From assembly GCA_964017185.1 (NCBI GenBank), contig OZ024870.1:63280812-63344811 (forward strand): 64,000 nucleotides of DNA, read 5' to 3'. The translations under genes were made by a program, and so were the position numbers. Source of the DNA: Rugalucina vietnamica. Lineage: Eukaryota; Mollusca; Bivalvia; Lucinida; Lucinidae. This document shows, piece by piece, positions 24,758 to 36,685 of the stretch. A model generated the notes under the pieces. It did not search any database. It was not told the DNA's origin and was given only the letters and a program-made list of their open reading frames with translations. Numbering within the stretch: the first letter of the stretch is position 1; each line of letters starts with the position of its first letter.

Positions 24758-27700
24758 TTAGTACTGCAGTTCTTCAAGAATAATGAGATCTCCATTCTTC
24801 ATGTCTTGTATCAAAGGAAAGAGCCACTCATCAAGATCTTCATCATATTTGATGACAAACTCAGTTTTTGCAGTGTCTCTCATATTTGTTTTTGAAATCC
24901 GCAAAACCGTACCTCTAAACCACTCCACTTCCCTTGTTTCTGGATCCCGACATTTATGTTTCACATTCCTACCTTTTAAAAAAGAGGGGTTTTCAATCAG
25001 TTTTGGAGTAGTGTCCTTCTGTTGCGAAATGAGAATTTTGTTCCTGCCCTCCTGGACTTTACCTTTTAGCTGTGATTTAAGACACTTACCTTTTCTTGGG
25101 CCTCAGTGATTGATCTGTATTTTAGTTGAGGCTCCTCTGTCTCAGTTTCAGCATCTGTATTTAGTACAATAATTTGTTTAAGGTTTTCCTCCAACTCGGG
25201 TGTGGTGTACAACTTACCTTTGATCTGTTGTTGGAACAGGGCCTTTGATTCCTTGCTTCCAAGGACACTTTTTCCGAAAACTGATTTGAGAATTGAATTG
25301 AATTGAATTGAATTGAATTGAGAAATCAGTGCTTCTCTATAGGCTTTTTCTGAATGTGAATCCTTAAAACTGGCAAATTGTTCATTGCAGGTCCATAGAC
25401 CTCCTATTTCTGTCAATTTTTGAGTTAACTTAACCTTAGTTGAGTGAGTTTTTTCTTCCTGCTTTTCTTTCTTTTTTCTTTTTTTTTTTTTTTTTGTCAC
25501 TTATGAAGATGTCTCACTTTTTTGCATGCAGTGACTGCTGTTTTGCCGTGATAAGTTTTGCCATACACGGTGTATGCTTTCGGGCATCATCGATAACTTT
25601 TGTATAGTCCTGTTCTGATAGGGTTTCCAACCATTCTGAGGTCTTATTATTTGACCACATTATAATAGACTCATATGCTGTGGTGGAATCAGAGGGCTTT
25701 GCTCGCATAAGTATGTCTAGTTGAGCAAAGTCTCTTTCAGAGCCTTCAGTGTTTGTTGATATGACCTTAGAGACCTTGGTTTGTGAGGATTGATCGAGAT
25801 TCCAATATTTTCTCTTGGGCAATTGGTCTTTAGCTTGCATTTCTAGCACCAAAAGTATACCGCCAAAAATAATTTCAAGGGTCATTTTTGTATATGTGTC
25901 TAACACTGAATTTTCAGATGTAGCAATGACACTTTCGTTCACTTCATCCTTGTTTATAGCAACTTCCTGCTCATTGAACAGACAGTCTCCTGAAAGAACT
26001 GGACTTGCATCCTGCGATCACTGCTCCAACTGAATCTTCAGCTGACACAAGTCATTTTTCAGAGACAACACATTGGGAGATTTTTCTATCAAACGCCAAA
26101 ATGGCCCTGTTATTACGAGGGACAGTTGGAAAGTACGTAGTATGGTATCGTAATTTCTTAATGCGTTGCTAAATATATTAAAGTAATACATGTATAGAAA
26201 CTAGAATTTCTACTTTTCAAGATGATGCATTGATTTTTGTAAAACTACTAGTCATGCACGTGCCTCGCACGCTCAAAATGAAGGCATGTTTATATACTGG
26301 CGGATATTTTCGACAAAATATTGAGAAAAAAATCAACAGAAAATCAGTGACCTAATTTGATATCACATTATAACAAATAAGCAATATCTCTCGGAATCCT
26401 ATTTCTGTAGATGTCTTCTGAGGTTATTGCTTGCACGGCTTGCATAATTAGATGCGAAAAATATTGATTAATATAAAAGTTGTACCGTTTCAAAAAAATA
26501 GCATTTTTGCGTGTTTTCTTCCTATTTGTTTTGAGATTAAAGCTCATACTGCAGCAAGATTTGTGACATCTGAGTTAATGTTCTGCGTTATTCGTTATGA
26601 ACAATGCACAAAGAGAATTTCGTCATGCAAATATATCGTCTCATCTTACTCGGTTCCTATAAAAATGAATCTTAATGACACTACCTCCTATTTTCAAGAA
26701 GTGGGTGGGGTAACTAACCCCCTCATATCTTATAAACTATAGAAAGTTTCTTCAAGATAACTGGTCAGTCATCACTCTAGTAATTGGTTTTAATTCACAA
26801 ACCTTTCTTGCCATTCTATTTGCCACAGTTCCAAATTTATTCCAACAAAACTATTCCTCCTAGCTAAAATCGCCCATACCCATGACCAGATTTATACAGT
26901 TATCTACCATTTGTTGTGCTTTGAATAATTTGTGTTTGTCTTGTTACGAAGCAGGGAAACTGTGCTTGGTATGAAACTAAAATTAAAATAAATTCAAACA
27001 AATGCTGCTTTTGTATTTTCAAATTAAAGTCATTGTGACGGGCGCGTTTTGACATAGAAAATGAACAAATTGCAGAGAATTCCAAGACACGCAGATACTG
27101 CTGTCCCGTTTATAAGTTGTAAGAATTTGCAAATTCATTCAAGACTTGCATAATAAATTGCCTTTATGATGGGCTACAAAATGGTGCCCGCAAAATAATC
27201 TTATTCCATTAAATAGTGTTCATGCACTTCTAAATTTAAAAATGATTATAAATTGTCTATTTCATTAAAATTTCACTTTTTCCAGTATACAAAAAGTACC
27301 CATGCTTACAATAATGTTTTTTCTGACTGCATGATGTCACCTTCATGAAACTAGTGTGAGTACGTAGAGGAAAGATAGTTGTTTAAAATAATACCAAACA
27401 TGTAATGGTTTGCCGATCCGTTACTGAAATAATGGACCACGCTACGTACTTTCCAATCGCCCCTCGTACTTTATCAATGATTCCCAATGCACGGGTACCA
27501 CTGACATAAACTAGCTCCTCAACATCAAATTGTACACTTTTCAGTAAATCATTTGGGCCAGCCCACTTTGTCAGAAAATCTCTGATATCATTTAGGTGGT
27601 AGAATGTGACACCAGCAGCATAAAACAGATGGTTAAATCTATGCCCACGATTATGTTTGTTTGCTATGCCGTTTTCCTTTAAGTATGTTTCAAAATTTTT

Positions 27701-28345
27701 CACACCCATGACTAGTCAAAGCCTTACTTGCTGTTCTGATTAAACGGGCTGCACCACTTTCGTTCCACTGAAATGCATAGGGGTTCCGACCATCTGATAT
27801 TATTTGCTTCTCAAACTCTGCCAGGCACTTATCAGCTATTACCGAAAATATGCATTTTGCAGAAGAAAGAAACAAAAGTGCTCATTTCTCAAATTCTTCA
27901 AACAATGTATTTGCATCACCTCTAGCCACTTCAGACAAGCCCCCAGAAAGAGTTATACTTTCAGAAGTGGTTATCTGAAATGACTGGAAATGACGATGAA
28001 ATTTCGATGTGCCATCTTGATGTACTTGGTATTACCTGAAGGAGAGTCTTGGTTGCTTAGCATAGCCTCAGTCACCTGCCTCTGCGCCACTCGTTTAGCT
28101 TCAAGCATCAAACGACTCTTTACACCAGTCCTGTACTTGGAATCATGGAAAGAGTTTTGCCTGTCAAATTGAACAGAACATTTTTAATTACATGATTCAC
28201 TTTTGCCTGGCTGATAAAAGCGCAAATCTGTCCATTCACTATCCTTGTTGAAACGTATGGTATTTGGAAAGTATTGCTTGTACTTTTCGACTTTTTCAAT
28301 GGCAAACTGTAGTAGCAACTAGCAAAAATAAAACTTTTTCGGACC
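24758..28345 (-). pseudogene. Decayed single-ORF gene of a repetitive, unnamed animal protein family (mobile-element-like)
   Basis: Read on minus, conserved pieces follow one another. FHDSKYRTGVKSRLMLEA is near 28.14 kb, then QDGTSKFHRHFQSFQITTS, NPYAFQWNESGAARLI, GVKNFETYL and GTRALGIIDKV up to 27467. ITGPFWRLIEKSPNVLSL resumes at 26113, then KDQLPKRKYWN, MWSNNKTSEWLETLS and VKLTQKLTEIGGLW. A Tudor-like C-terminus (KHKCRDPETREVEWF ... KYDEDLDEWLFPL) ends in TAA at 24758. There are several in-frame stops (after QLEQ, after EEFEK and near 28.18 kb), at least three frameshifts (one an extra G near 27703), a probable internal deletion near 27.87 kb and a GAATT microsatellite expansion (25290-25320) read as QFNSIQFNSI. 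I recognise the layout from repeated uncharacterised proteins of molluscs, cnidarians and fishes, but the function is unknown. Confidence 0.75.
26116..27466. mobile_element. TA-flanked inverted-repeat element (1,351 bp) inserted in the decayed ORF
   Basis: The termini are CGAGGGACAGTTGGAAAGTA on the left and, reversed on the right, CGAGGGGCGATTGGAAAGTA, both continuing CGTAG.  TA is duplicated at 26114-26115 and 27467-27468. Removing the element with one TA rejoins the host frame as ..IIDKV + ITGPFWR... No transposase was recognised inside, so it is non-autonomous. The TA target suggests Tc1/mariner-type mobilisation (inference). Confidence 0.85.
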
Positions 28346-28364
28346 ACGGTAGACATCAAAATTA

Positions 28365-28612
28365 TTTTTTTTTTTTATTATTTTTTATTCAGTTTTACTT
28401 CCCTTTCAAGATTATTTCAGCTCATATGAGACGGGCCAATCAGTAGGTGGGGCGAAAACAGGAGAAAAACCACCTGACACATCCGCAAGCAGAACTTGGC
28501 TTGTCTCACATGTGGCCAGAGCGGGGTTCGAACCCACACAAGACACAGCGGTGAGATGAACGAGTGATTAAGTGACGGCGCTCTTAACCGCTCGGCCACG
28601 GGGGCCGCTGCC
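28365..28612 (-). mobile_element. tRNA-derived SINE with 13-bp target-site duplication
   Basis: Read on minus, a tRNA Leu/Ser-like head has box A TGGCCGAGCGGTTAAGAGCG and box B GGTTCGAACCCC. A tRNA-unrelated body (GAGACAAGCCAAGTTCTGCT ... GGTGGTTTTTCTCC) and an A/T-rich tail follow. GACATCAAAATTA flanks it at 28352-28364 and 28613-28625. Body relatives lie at 4935 and 53385. The long insertion between the tRNA boxes excludes a functional tRNA gene. Confidence 0.9.
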
Positions 28613-28881
28613 GACATCAAAATTAAGCTTGATGACACCCCCCCCCCCTTTTTTTTTATTTGCTCAGTGCAAAGAAAACATGCTAAAGTGTCTTGTAAAT
28701 AAAAAAATAAGAAAAAACATATCAGGCCGTTAAAATCACCATATGGGGTCGGTATCATCCTGAATCTGAATCTGAAAAGTGGACTCACCCTAATGATAAT
28801 GATGGGAAAATTCATTCGTCAAAATTAATATGGGTTAAGGTAAAAGATATGTTCACGCATGACAACAAATCATGGTTTCAT

Positions 28882-29300
28882 TGACAGAGATTCACCACGA
28901 GGACCGAACAACTAACTAAATGTTGTGAACCACTGCAGAAGATGAGGGTGAGGTTAGGCGCCTGTAAAATCGATTTAAGCCCCCCCCCCCCCCAAGTAGT
29001 TTTATATTACAGATCGTTCAAAGGCGATACTTATGTTGTGGTTCCATTTGTTTTATGTTTAGGAGCCGAATTTATGTGCTGTTTGAACCTTATGTACGTT
29101 TTCAAATGTTAAATAATATCTAAGTTCGGGTAACAAAGTGGCCGCCTACTGGGAAATAGCTGCTCACGCGGCTTACGATGTGTTTTCTAGTATAAGTACC
29201 TAATTGTCAATTTAGTTTTTCCCACCTCGGTTTTTTTTTTGGAGTAGGAATTCCTTTCTGATTGCGCCTTTTCCTGATCATTGCCTACTTGTACCTTTTA
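28882..29300 (+). repeat. Interspersed repeat family B, copy 2
   Basis: Same order as the 14860 copy: AGAGATTCACCACGAGGACC, C15 at 28981-28993, GTGGCCGCCTACTGGGAAAT, CACCTCGGTTTTTTT and GATTGCGCCTTTTCCTGATC. Confidence 0.75.
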
Positions 29301-30860
29301 TAGAGTATACTGTTGCTGGGATGTGAGTACTTTTGTAAGTACAATCCAATTTTTCAGATCGCATTAGAGGTTGTCGTGAAAACTGTCATTTTACATCATA
29401 CATTTTACATCGCCTCTTTACATTACACAAACATAGATTGTGGGAACTCAATGAGGCGTTCTCAAAGTGTTCTCTGGTGTTTACATCTAGTTTTAATTTT
29501 ACAGCCGCGTCTGGACTGCAATTCATTGAACTAGGTGTCTTTGGAGATACATCTGAACGACGCCTCTTCTGCAGGCTTCACACTGGTATCGGCTACGTCA
29601 TCGCTGTCATGCTTAAAGGTTTGTTCCTCTACTAGAGCAGACGCAGCACTCTTTAACCATGCCATTTTTCAGTTAGGCGGTAACTATGGCCGGTAGCTGT
29701 ATTCTATTATTTTTGTGCTTCCGCCATTTGGGACTATATTTTGTCTTTGAAAAATCTACAAAATCGTCATTCTACTTCCGGTGTTTTAAACTCACTATAT
29801 TTGAGTATAAAACTATTGAAACTGCAGAAATGCGTATGCAGTGGATAATTTGGTTTGTCATCTTCAACTTGAACCTAATTTGCATTCTGGCGAATCAGAT
29901 ATGTCCTAGAAATTAGTGCTCGAATTTGACCACCAAAATCGAATCGGTGGACCATTTCAGGACAGTGCCTCCACAAAATTGTGGCAGAAATTTAGGGCCT
30001 ATAAAAAGTTTTCAAAGATATTTTTATAACGTGTTCTAGAGATGTCAATCTAACCTTGGGCCGAATGTGTGATTTCCAGTTTACTCGGTTTTAGAGAAAA
30101 TTGACCGTAAATGAAGACAAGATTTTGACACTCGAAACCCATTTGCGCAGCCGCAGTAAACATCATCAACACGTGTTAACAAAACAAGGGATGACTAAAG
30201 ACGCTTAAATAACCAGGCTTCATAGCAAGTTTTCTTTTAAGGACGTTGAAACAAATTCAGCCAATTGCTGAATGATTTCATGGGAGGACTGTTGGCCTAG
30301 AATGATCAGTTGTCATTAGATCTATTCCTTTTTTGAATGCAATAGATCTACTCACCGATTTTTACAGTGTGTATCTCGGCATGTCTTCTCAGATTTGTAA
30401 CCACATGAAGCAAGATAAATTTCCCAAAAGCAAGAAAAAAAAAAACTTGAAAATACAAGCACATAAAACTTTCATGCCTTCTTCTTTTTTTGCTTCATAA
30501 TGATGTCGTCATAACAGTGACATCATGCGTCATGTGACTACTACAGAAGGTGGCCAAAAGTATTTGATTTTCATTGATTTTTCGAATTTGGTTTCACACC
30601 ACAACTAAATGCCTACGCATATCCTCGTTTTTATATATCTATTATTTTTTCAGTTTGTGATTGCTTTCCTGCTATCAAACCACGTAATAATGATTTCATT
30701 TCTATTGAATTTACGCCATGGAAAGGGTGAAATGATTTCGAAAGTGTTAGAGTGGCCTGAGATGGGGCACGGTACCCCCACCCCCTCCACCGGCACTGTT
30801 GGCCTTCTTTGCAAATAACAATTACAATGATATATCCAGAAAACAAATCTTGGTTCTAAA
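29301..30860. other. No recognisable gene
   Basis: Short ORFs lack family motifs. TGTGGCAGAAATTTAGGGCC at about 29981 recurs at about 35745, so part of this stretch is an interspersed repeat. Confidence 0.45.
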
Positions 30861-31860
30861 GCCTAGGTTACATTTGGCCTACGATTAGCGATGATCGTAC
30901 GATACACATTTTTGCATTTCGCGCGATCTCCGCAGGGTGACCCTACGATACCCCTACGATTTTACGGCTTACTACGATCTCCATAGCTTCTACGATTTTG
31001 TAGTAGGCCTAGTCTGCACTTTTACAAGTTTCTAAAAATCGCAAGACCGTAGCCCGTAGACATATCGCAGTTAGCATCGTACGGGCGCCGTACGGAACCC
31101 CTACGCTGATCGTGTGGTCACCGCACGGTTTTTATGATAATTTTGGGACTAAAATCGTAAGATATTCGTAAACCTTTAGGGTGATCGTAAATGTCATTAA
31201 AATCGTTCGCATATCGTTCGGTCGTTATACGGACATACCACGGCGTCCGCGAGTTTATCGTGTGGCCGCCATATGATTGTTGTGCATTTTGACGGGATAT
31301 GGTTCCTTACGATTTCCACTTAAAGTGTGCGGAGACCCTACGACTTCCCTACGATCTCCGTACGGTTTTGACTCGGAACATAAAAGAAAGTCAGAACAAA
31401 AAATCATAGGATGCCCGCATGAATTGTAAACACATACCGTCGTAGCCCATTATCGCCTACGATGTCTAAAATATCGTAGGGAAAATCGCAGACCGAAAAG
31501 TCGTACAATGATCGGGGAAAATGTAACCTACTAGGCATGACCCCTTGCGGACTCCCTACGATCACTGCACGATTTTTGTCCCCAAACTATCATACAAAAA
31601 TCACGAGGTGACCGCTTGATCAGCACAGGGTCTCCGTACGGCGCCCGTATGATGAAAATGTAAAAATTGTACGATCATCGCAAGCTAATTGTAGCCAAGG
31701 CATCAGTCAGAAGTCCAAGGGACTCCGTACTTTGTCCACTAAAAGTCTTCGAAGACCCTACGACTATCGCACGACCGCCTTGCGTTTTGTATCAGAACGT
31801 ATAGTGACTCCGTACAGACATCGCACGGGTTCCGTACGATATCCACTTATATATAGGCTT
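30861..31860. mobile_element. CpG-rich foldback mosaic built on CTACGAT/CGTACGG words
   Basis: The left end GCCTAGGTTACATTTGGCCT is mirrored at 31536 (reversed: GCCTAGTAGGTTACATTTTC) and again at about 31703 (reversed: GCCTTGGCTACAATTAGC). The segment 31550-31690 is an inverted copy of about 31070-31190 (CGTACGGGCGCCGTACGG against CATACGGGCGCCGTACGG). The segment 31720-31810 is a direct copy of about 31305-31395 (ACCCTACGACT). No ORF of note. Confidence 0.75.
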
Positions 31861-32194
31861 AATGGAGATAGAACGTATTATCGTTGCAAAGATTGTACAG
31901 AATTAGCAAACGTACATAAAGTTGGTTTATGAAAGAAAAAAATGTTTCCAGGGGTTGTATTTTAAAACATTTTCTCTGAAACTGCTTATTAATCGCAGGC
32001 CTTTTGTTTTGGTTCTAGTGATATTTAAAGGATCTTGTTATTTATAATCTATCTTTGTAATCACAAACTGGATTCTCGATTAACGAGTTTTTATGAGATA
32101 CGAGTAAATGGCGAGGTTGTTCGGAATTAGTCGCCCTGTCAATTTAGATCAGTATATTTGAGAACGCTTGATGATAAGAAAAAGTAAAGATCAG

Positions 32195-32280
32195 AACCCA
32201 CCTCGGGTTTTGGAGTGGGAATTTCTTTGATTGTGCCTTTTCTGGATCATTACTTACTCTTACTTTTTAGGGCATGTGCA
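32195..32280 (+). repeat. Family B 3' fragment
   Basis: CCACCTCGGGTTTTGGAGTG followed by GATTGTGCCTTTTCTGGATC matches the 3' end of family B. Confidence 0.6.
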
Positions 32281-32859
32281 TATTAAAGGGCACTGTGCTG
32301 TCATCGGACCTTTATATATATAGCTCTCGTTATTTATTCTATGAAAACGTACAATAAGTTATACATCACCGACGTTGAAGATCCATGGGCGCCGAATAAC
32401 TATAAAAAAAAAACTGAAATCCGGAGAAAAAGAAAAACACAAGTTGAACCGCGGTGGTATGCCCGGCGAGTGCATAGGCGTGACTAACAATGCTTAAGTA
32501 AAATCTATAGAATATCCACTCTCTGTATCGGTACCCAACGCTACCCATAGAGAAAGGAAAATATTTTAAAAAACATAATTTGCAAATAAAAGTTTGGATG
32601 ACCAAACGCTGAGCTAGGACAAGACTGAGTTGATAAAATCGTTCGGAAACTGCCGGAGTTCGGGAATTCATGAATAGAAATGCCCACTCTGGTATTTAGC
32701 CGTCGGTTCAGGGATTACATGTTCAATTATCTTATATCCGTCTCGACGTGACTTTTACCTTGTTGACTGTGGCGCGCTAACATGGCTAAACCACATTTAA
32801 ACATACTAAAAAGCAATGGCTTAAATCTCTCATAAGGTCGTACGAGTTACCTTTCTTGA

Positions 32860-33211
32860 CTATTTCGAGGTCATGGCTCTATCATTTGAAGTTGCTTCCC
32901 TTTTACCATCAGCGGCTGGCCAATTAAAGCCAAATAACAAGAAGAGAGAACCAATGTTTCGACATTATGTGTTTAAACATAATCCTAGACAAATGACCAA
33001 GATGCCTGCCATGCCCACACACTTCTTCCAAAATTTTACTCTCGGGAACTGCTGAATCTATTGCAATGAAACTTGACATGTTGCAGATAACCACTATGTG
33101 TTATTCTGGCCCTGCCCTAGGGCTATCTATATGACCATTATAGTCAAACGAATTATATGTACATGTATCTCACACCTCAGGTGAGCGTTAACAGTACCAT
33201 AGATCCTCTGT
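32860..33211 (+). mobile_element. AGCTCACC element A4, 3' fragment, diverged
   Basis: GGCCAATTAAAGCCAAAT, ATGACCAAGATGCCTGCCAT and the 3' end CTCAGGTGAGCGTTAACAG followed by CCTCTG identify it. The 5' hairpin is missing. Confidence 0.7.
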
Positions 33212-33494
33212 TTTAACACCATGCTGTTCAATACCCGGTTTGGGTCGGTGAAGTATGACCCCATGTCGCAGAACTGTACATGTAGAAATAAACTGGGCCG
33301 CGGTAAAACTATATGGCGCTATCATAGAAAATTTGGTAAAAGTGGTACTTTTGCTGTCGGGTGGCAAGAATTTTATTACCTGGGATTACCTGTTGAAATT
33401 TAATTGGGCGTGGATTGACAACAAGCCCAGGTACATGTAACATTAAACCATATTATTGCATAAATACCGGTGTCACACGATATTAACAGCCGTT

Positions 33495-33498
<4 letters not shown>

Positions 33499-33550
<52 letters not shown>
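33499..33550 (+). repeat. Poly(A) tract of 52 nt
   Basis: An uninterrupted A run in a non-genic region. No retroposon body was recognised upstream. Confidence 0.9.
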
Positions 33551-33551
<1 letters not shown>

Positions 33552-33819
33552 ATGCATTAATATTGCAATTCACACGCGCACGTGCTGTTTATACATGGAT
33601 TTTACTTATGTTCGTTACCGGGCGCCAGCAAAGCACGTGCTAGTAATGAGAAACTGAAGTCCGCCCGGAACGAGCATAAAAACGAAAGACTACGCGTATG
33701 AAAATGTGATTGAGGTTGTAAAATATAGTGCACCATATTTCTTTCGTTTCTGCACCTTATTTCTTTCGTTTCTGCAGAATTTATGCGATCAAAAATGTTT
33801 TTGTCATCCATTTACATTC

Positions 33820-33895
33820 GCTAGGTCCCTTGGGGAGTGTTGAAAACCGAGTGCTACTGCGCCCTCGGTTTTCAACACTCCCCGAGGGACCTAGC
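33820..33895. repeat. Near-perfect palindrome, 32-bp arms
   Basis: Arms 33820-33851 (GCTAGGTCCCTTGGGGAGTG...) and 33864-33895 pair at 31 of 32 positions around a 12-nt loop (TGCTACTGCGCC). Confidence 0.95.
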
Positions 33896-34665
33896 ATGAA
33901 CCGTGATAATTTGGCGTAACTGTAAACCGTTTGTATCAGGCTATGTGGGGGGGGGGACACCGGAATATACCGGCAGAAACATGGGCTTAAACCTGCTTAA
34001 ACCTAGATGCTTCGGCGAAGTTTGACCGATGCCTCAGTACAACTTTTACTTACAGTGTAAATGAAAACATGCCCATGCAATATCAGTATACAGCTTAGTG
34101 TGTTTCTCCTCTTCTTTTTCTTTTTTTCTTCAAGTATTGCATGGATATTTATAGTTTGTGTCACAGTGATTCAAATACGATGATTTCGTCGCGAGCTGGC
34201 TTTTCGTTCAGGTTCGTCCTCGTGCTCGGCGCGTTAGACCAAAAGCTTTAGCCGGCTACCTTACACACAGATGAACCATTTGCTCTATTTTTAAAGCGAT
34301 TAAGATCTACCATCTCCGATTATATATATCTTTTTAACGTCTTGGCATCGCCTCCCTGTCTCGCTTCTGGTAGAAAGCGCGCACAACATGTAACATAACT
34401 GTTTTCAGAATCTAAGTTCTGCTTGCACACCGATGTGGCGGTTGGCTTTTAATCATGGGATTCGTCTGGACTCAATCATTATTCTTGAATTGACGGTGAA
34501 ATTGATTATTGAAATAACAGCAAAACTGTCGCGACTTTTATGTTACCAAAACTGTGCTCTTATGTCAGCAAAACTGTGTTTTTATGATTGCAATGACAAG
34601 GACAAAGTTTTCGGGTGTGCCGAGTGTTAAAATGCTATGTAACGTTCTTTCTATTTTATCCTGCA

Positions 34666-34699
<34 letters not shown>

Positions 34700-35143
34700 G
34701 TGTGTGTCCAATTAATGGGTCCAATTAGGGATAGCACTTACAACATTAAAATAGAACCTCAGCACGTGCAAATATTTATTGGCACACACATGTCGTATAG
34801 ATACCCTGTTCATGTGTTGTGCATTCAATCAAAACGAACCGAAACACGCCTATCATCAAATTATAGTGGTGTGCTACCTTCCAGTGTCAGTGCAGTGGGA
34901 TGACGACAGCTGATTATTGTTACGTCACAGATTACTTCACAGACCTGCGAAATTTGCAGATTCCTCCTGCATTTTGCTGTCGTTGTTTTTAGACGATTCT
35001 TCTGAAAATAAATGAAATTGGACATTGTATGGAATATGAATTTGATCATAGTGCTACTAGAATTACTAAAATGACGGGATCAAAGACCAATGGTAAGATA
35101 AAACATTTGCTTTTGTTCACATTTTATGTCAACAACAAGCCAA
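33896..35143. other. No recognisable gene; (GT)n at 34667-34697
   Basis: A G9 run near 33945, a (TG)n microsatellite at 34667-34697 and short ORFs without motifs. Confidence 0.5.
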
Positions 35144-35152
35144 ACACTGTTC

Positions 35153-35675
35153 TAGTCTGACTGGTCAGCCGTCAAAATGAAGTATCATACCCAGTGGCAT
35201 TTTGCCGTCTGACTCCAGCACATTATCAAAAAGCCAAGCTGTTAGCCACTTTTGGGTGATAGTCATTATTTACAGAATAACAAGTTTTTATGCAGAACAA
35301 ATAGTGTAAAACACTGTAAAACAAAATAATAAACAAACCTCCATTTGAAAATTCATAAAATATATCCAAATTTTGTTTATTTTGATGATTTTTTAAAAGA
35401 ATCCTTCAAAATGGCTGTCATGTTTTTCTTCAAAAAAGTCATCTGGAGAGGGGAGACAATTCTAACTGCGAGCTTCTGATTGGCTCTAAGAGAGTGCATG
35501 ACCTCAGTACCCAGCCATCAACCAATCAGATTAGGAATTCCCATAAAATCAATGTCTAAAAACAGCTTGCAGAGATATTACTAGAACTTGGGAAATTTTG
35601 ATAGTGTTGAAGCCAGACGTCAAAATGATAAATCAGTTATCAAAAATTCATTTTGACGGCTGACCCGCCAGACTA
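35153..35675. mobile_element. MITE, 523 bp, with 9-bp target-site duplication
   Basis: The termini TAGTCTGACTGGTCAGCCGT and, reversed, TAGTCTGGCGGGTCAGCCGT both continue CAAAATGA. ACACTGTTC is present immediately on both sides (35144-35152 and 35676-35684). A 9-bp duplication is usual for Mutator-like elements, but the superfamily is inference. Confidence 0.9.
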
Positions 35676-36685
35676 ACACTGTTCCAGAAATGTCGCCATT
35701 TTCTCCGGTTTTACCATTTTGAAACCGAAAGTAGATTTTAGATTGTGGCAGAAATTTAGGGCCTATAAAAAGTTTTTGATGAAAATTGGCACACAGACAG
35801 AAAATTTTATGCTCTGTTTGGTTGTCAAGATGAAAAATTTCCAGTTTATTCACAAATTACTGCTTTTTTCGTTTTTCTGTGGGCACTGTCAAACGGCAAA
35901 AAACTCGCAACTTTAAAGCGGTTCTTCTGCGACACCGGGATAAATTCACGCATACGGCAATTCTTTTTGAACCAAATGATGTTCGCTTTTTCTATTTTCA
36001 TCGCTGACAGATCGCAGATCTGAAGTATAAACGAGAACTTTGATGATAAACGCATCAACTGAAATGGGGCTTCAAAAATTGGAAGTAGTTCCCGGGAACG
36101 AACGCACGTGAATTTTGTTTTTAAAATCCTACGCTAGGCCCATCTCCGTTCCCGACTGTTTAAAGGTAATTATAATCACGTAAATTCATGAAGAACAGTT
36201 AGCCCCGCCCACTAATTCCTGCGGATTGCTACGTTTAGTATCCGCAACTATCCGCAGCGTCCGTAATTGCTAGTGTGACCTAGGCATTTATGCGCGTCAG
36301 GCGATCCACCTGACGTTCGTCGTGAGCATTGTTATGACTTCAGTAAATATTAGCCTTGTTTTTATGGGTCCGTCTGGTGTATTCTGTGTACAAAAACAAA
36401 GGAAATTATCACATAACTCTGTAAGAGGTTAAATACAACCCTAGCTCTTCCATAGCTTAACTGTTTTCCAATTATCCAAGTAAAATGATGTTCAAGAAGA
36501 CTTATGTTTAGTACGCACTTTGGTTTCCCCTGTTATGCTTGCTTTGCTGATTGGTAAGAAGACACTTGTCTTTTATCGCCATCTCGAAACGTCGAAGTCA
36601 AGCTGTCTTTTTTCTCATGTACACGGTTGGGTGCAAAGTTGCTATTCTTTATTGAGTCTGGAATGGATGTTCTTCCTGAGAATTC

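Noticed and set aside
24783-25109. 108-codon plus-strand ORF
   Set aside because: It is antisense to the Tudor-like end of the decayed minus-strand ORF.
28500-28612. tRNA Leu/Ser gene on the minus strand
   Set aside because: Boxes A and B are present, but the spacing and sequence between and after them, the A/T-rich tail and the 13-bp duplication show a SINE head.
29313-29916. Three short plus ORFs in a row
   Set aside because: They overlap in different frames, lack motifs and include interspersed-repeat sequence.
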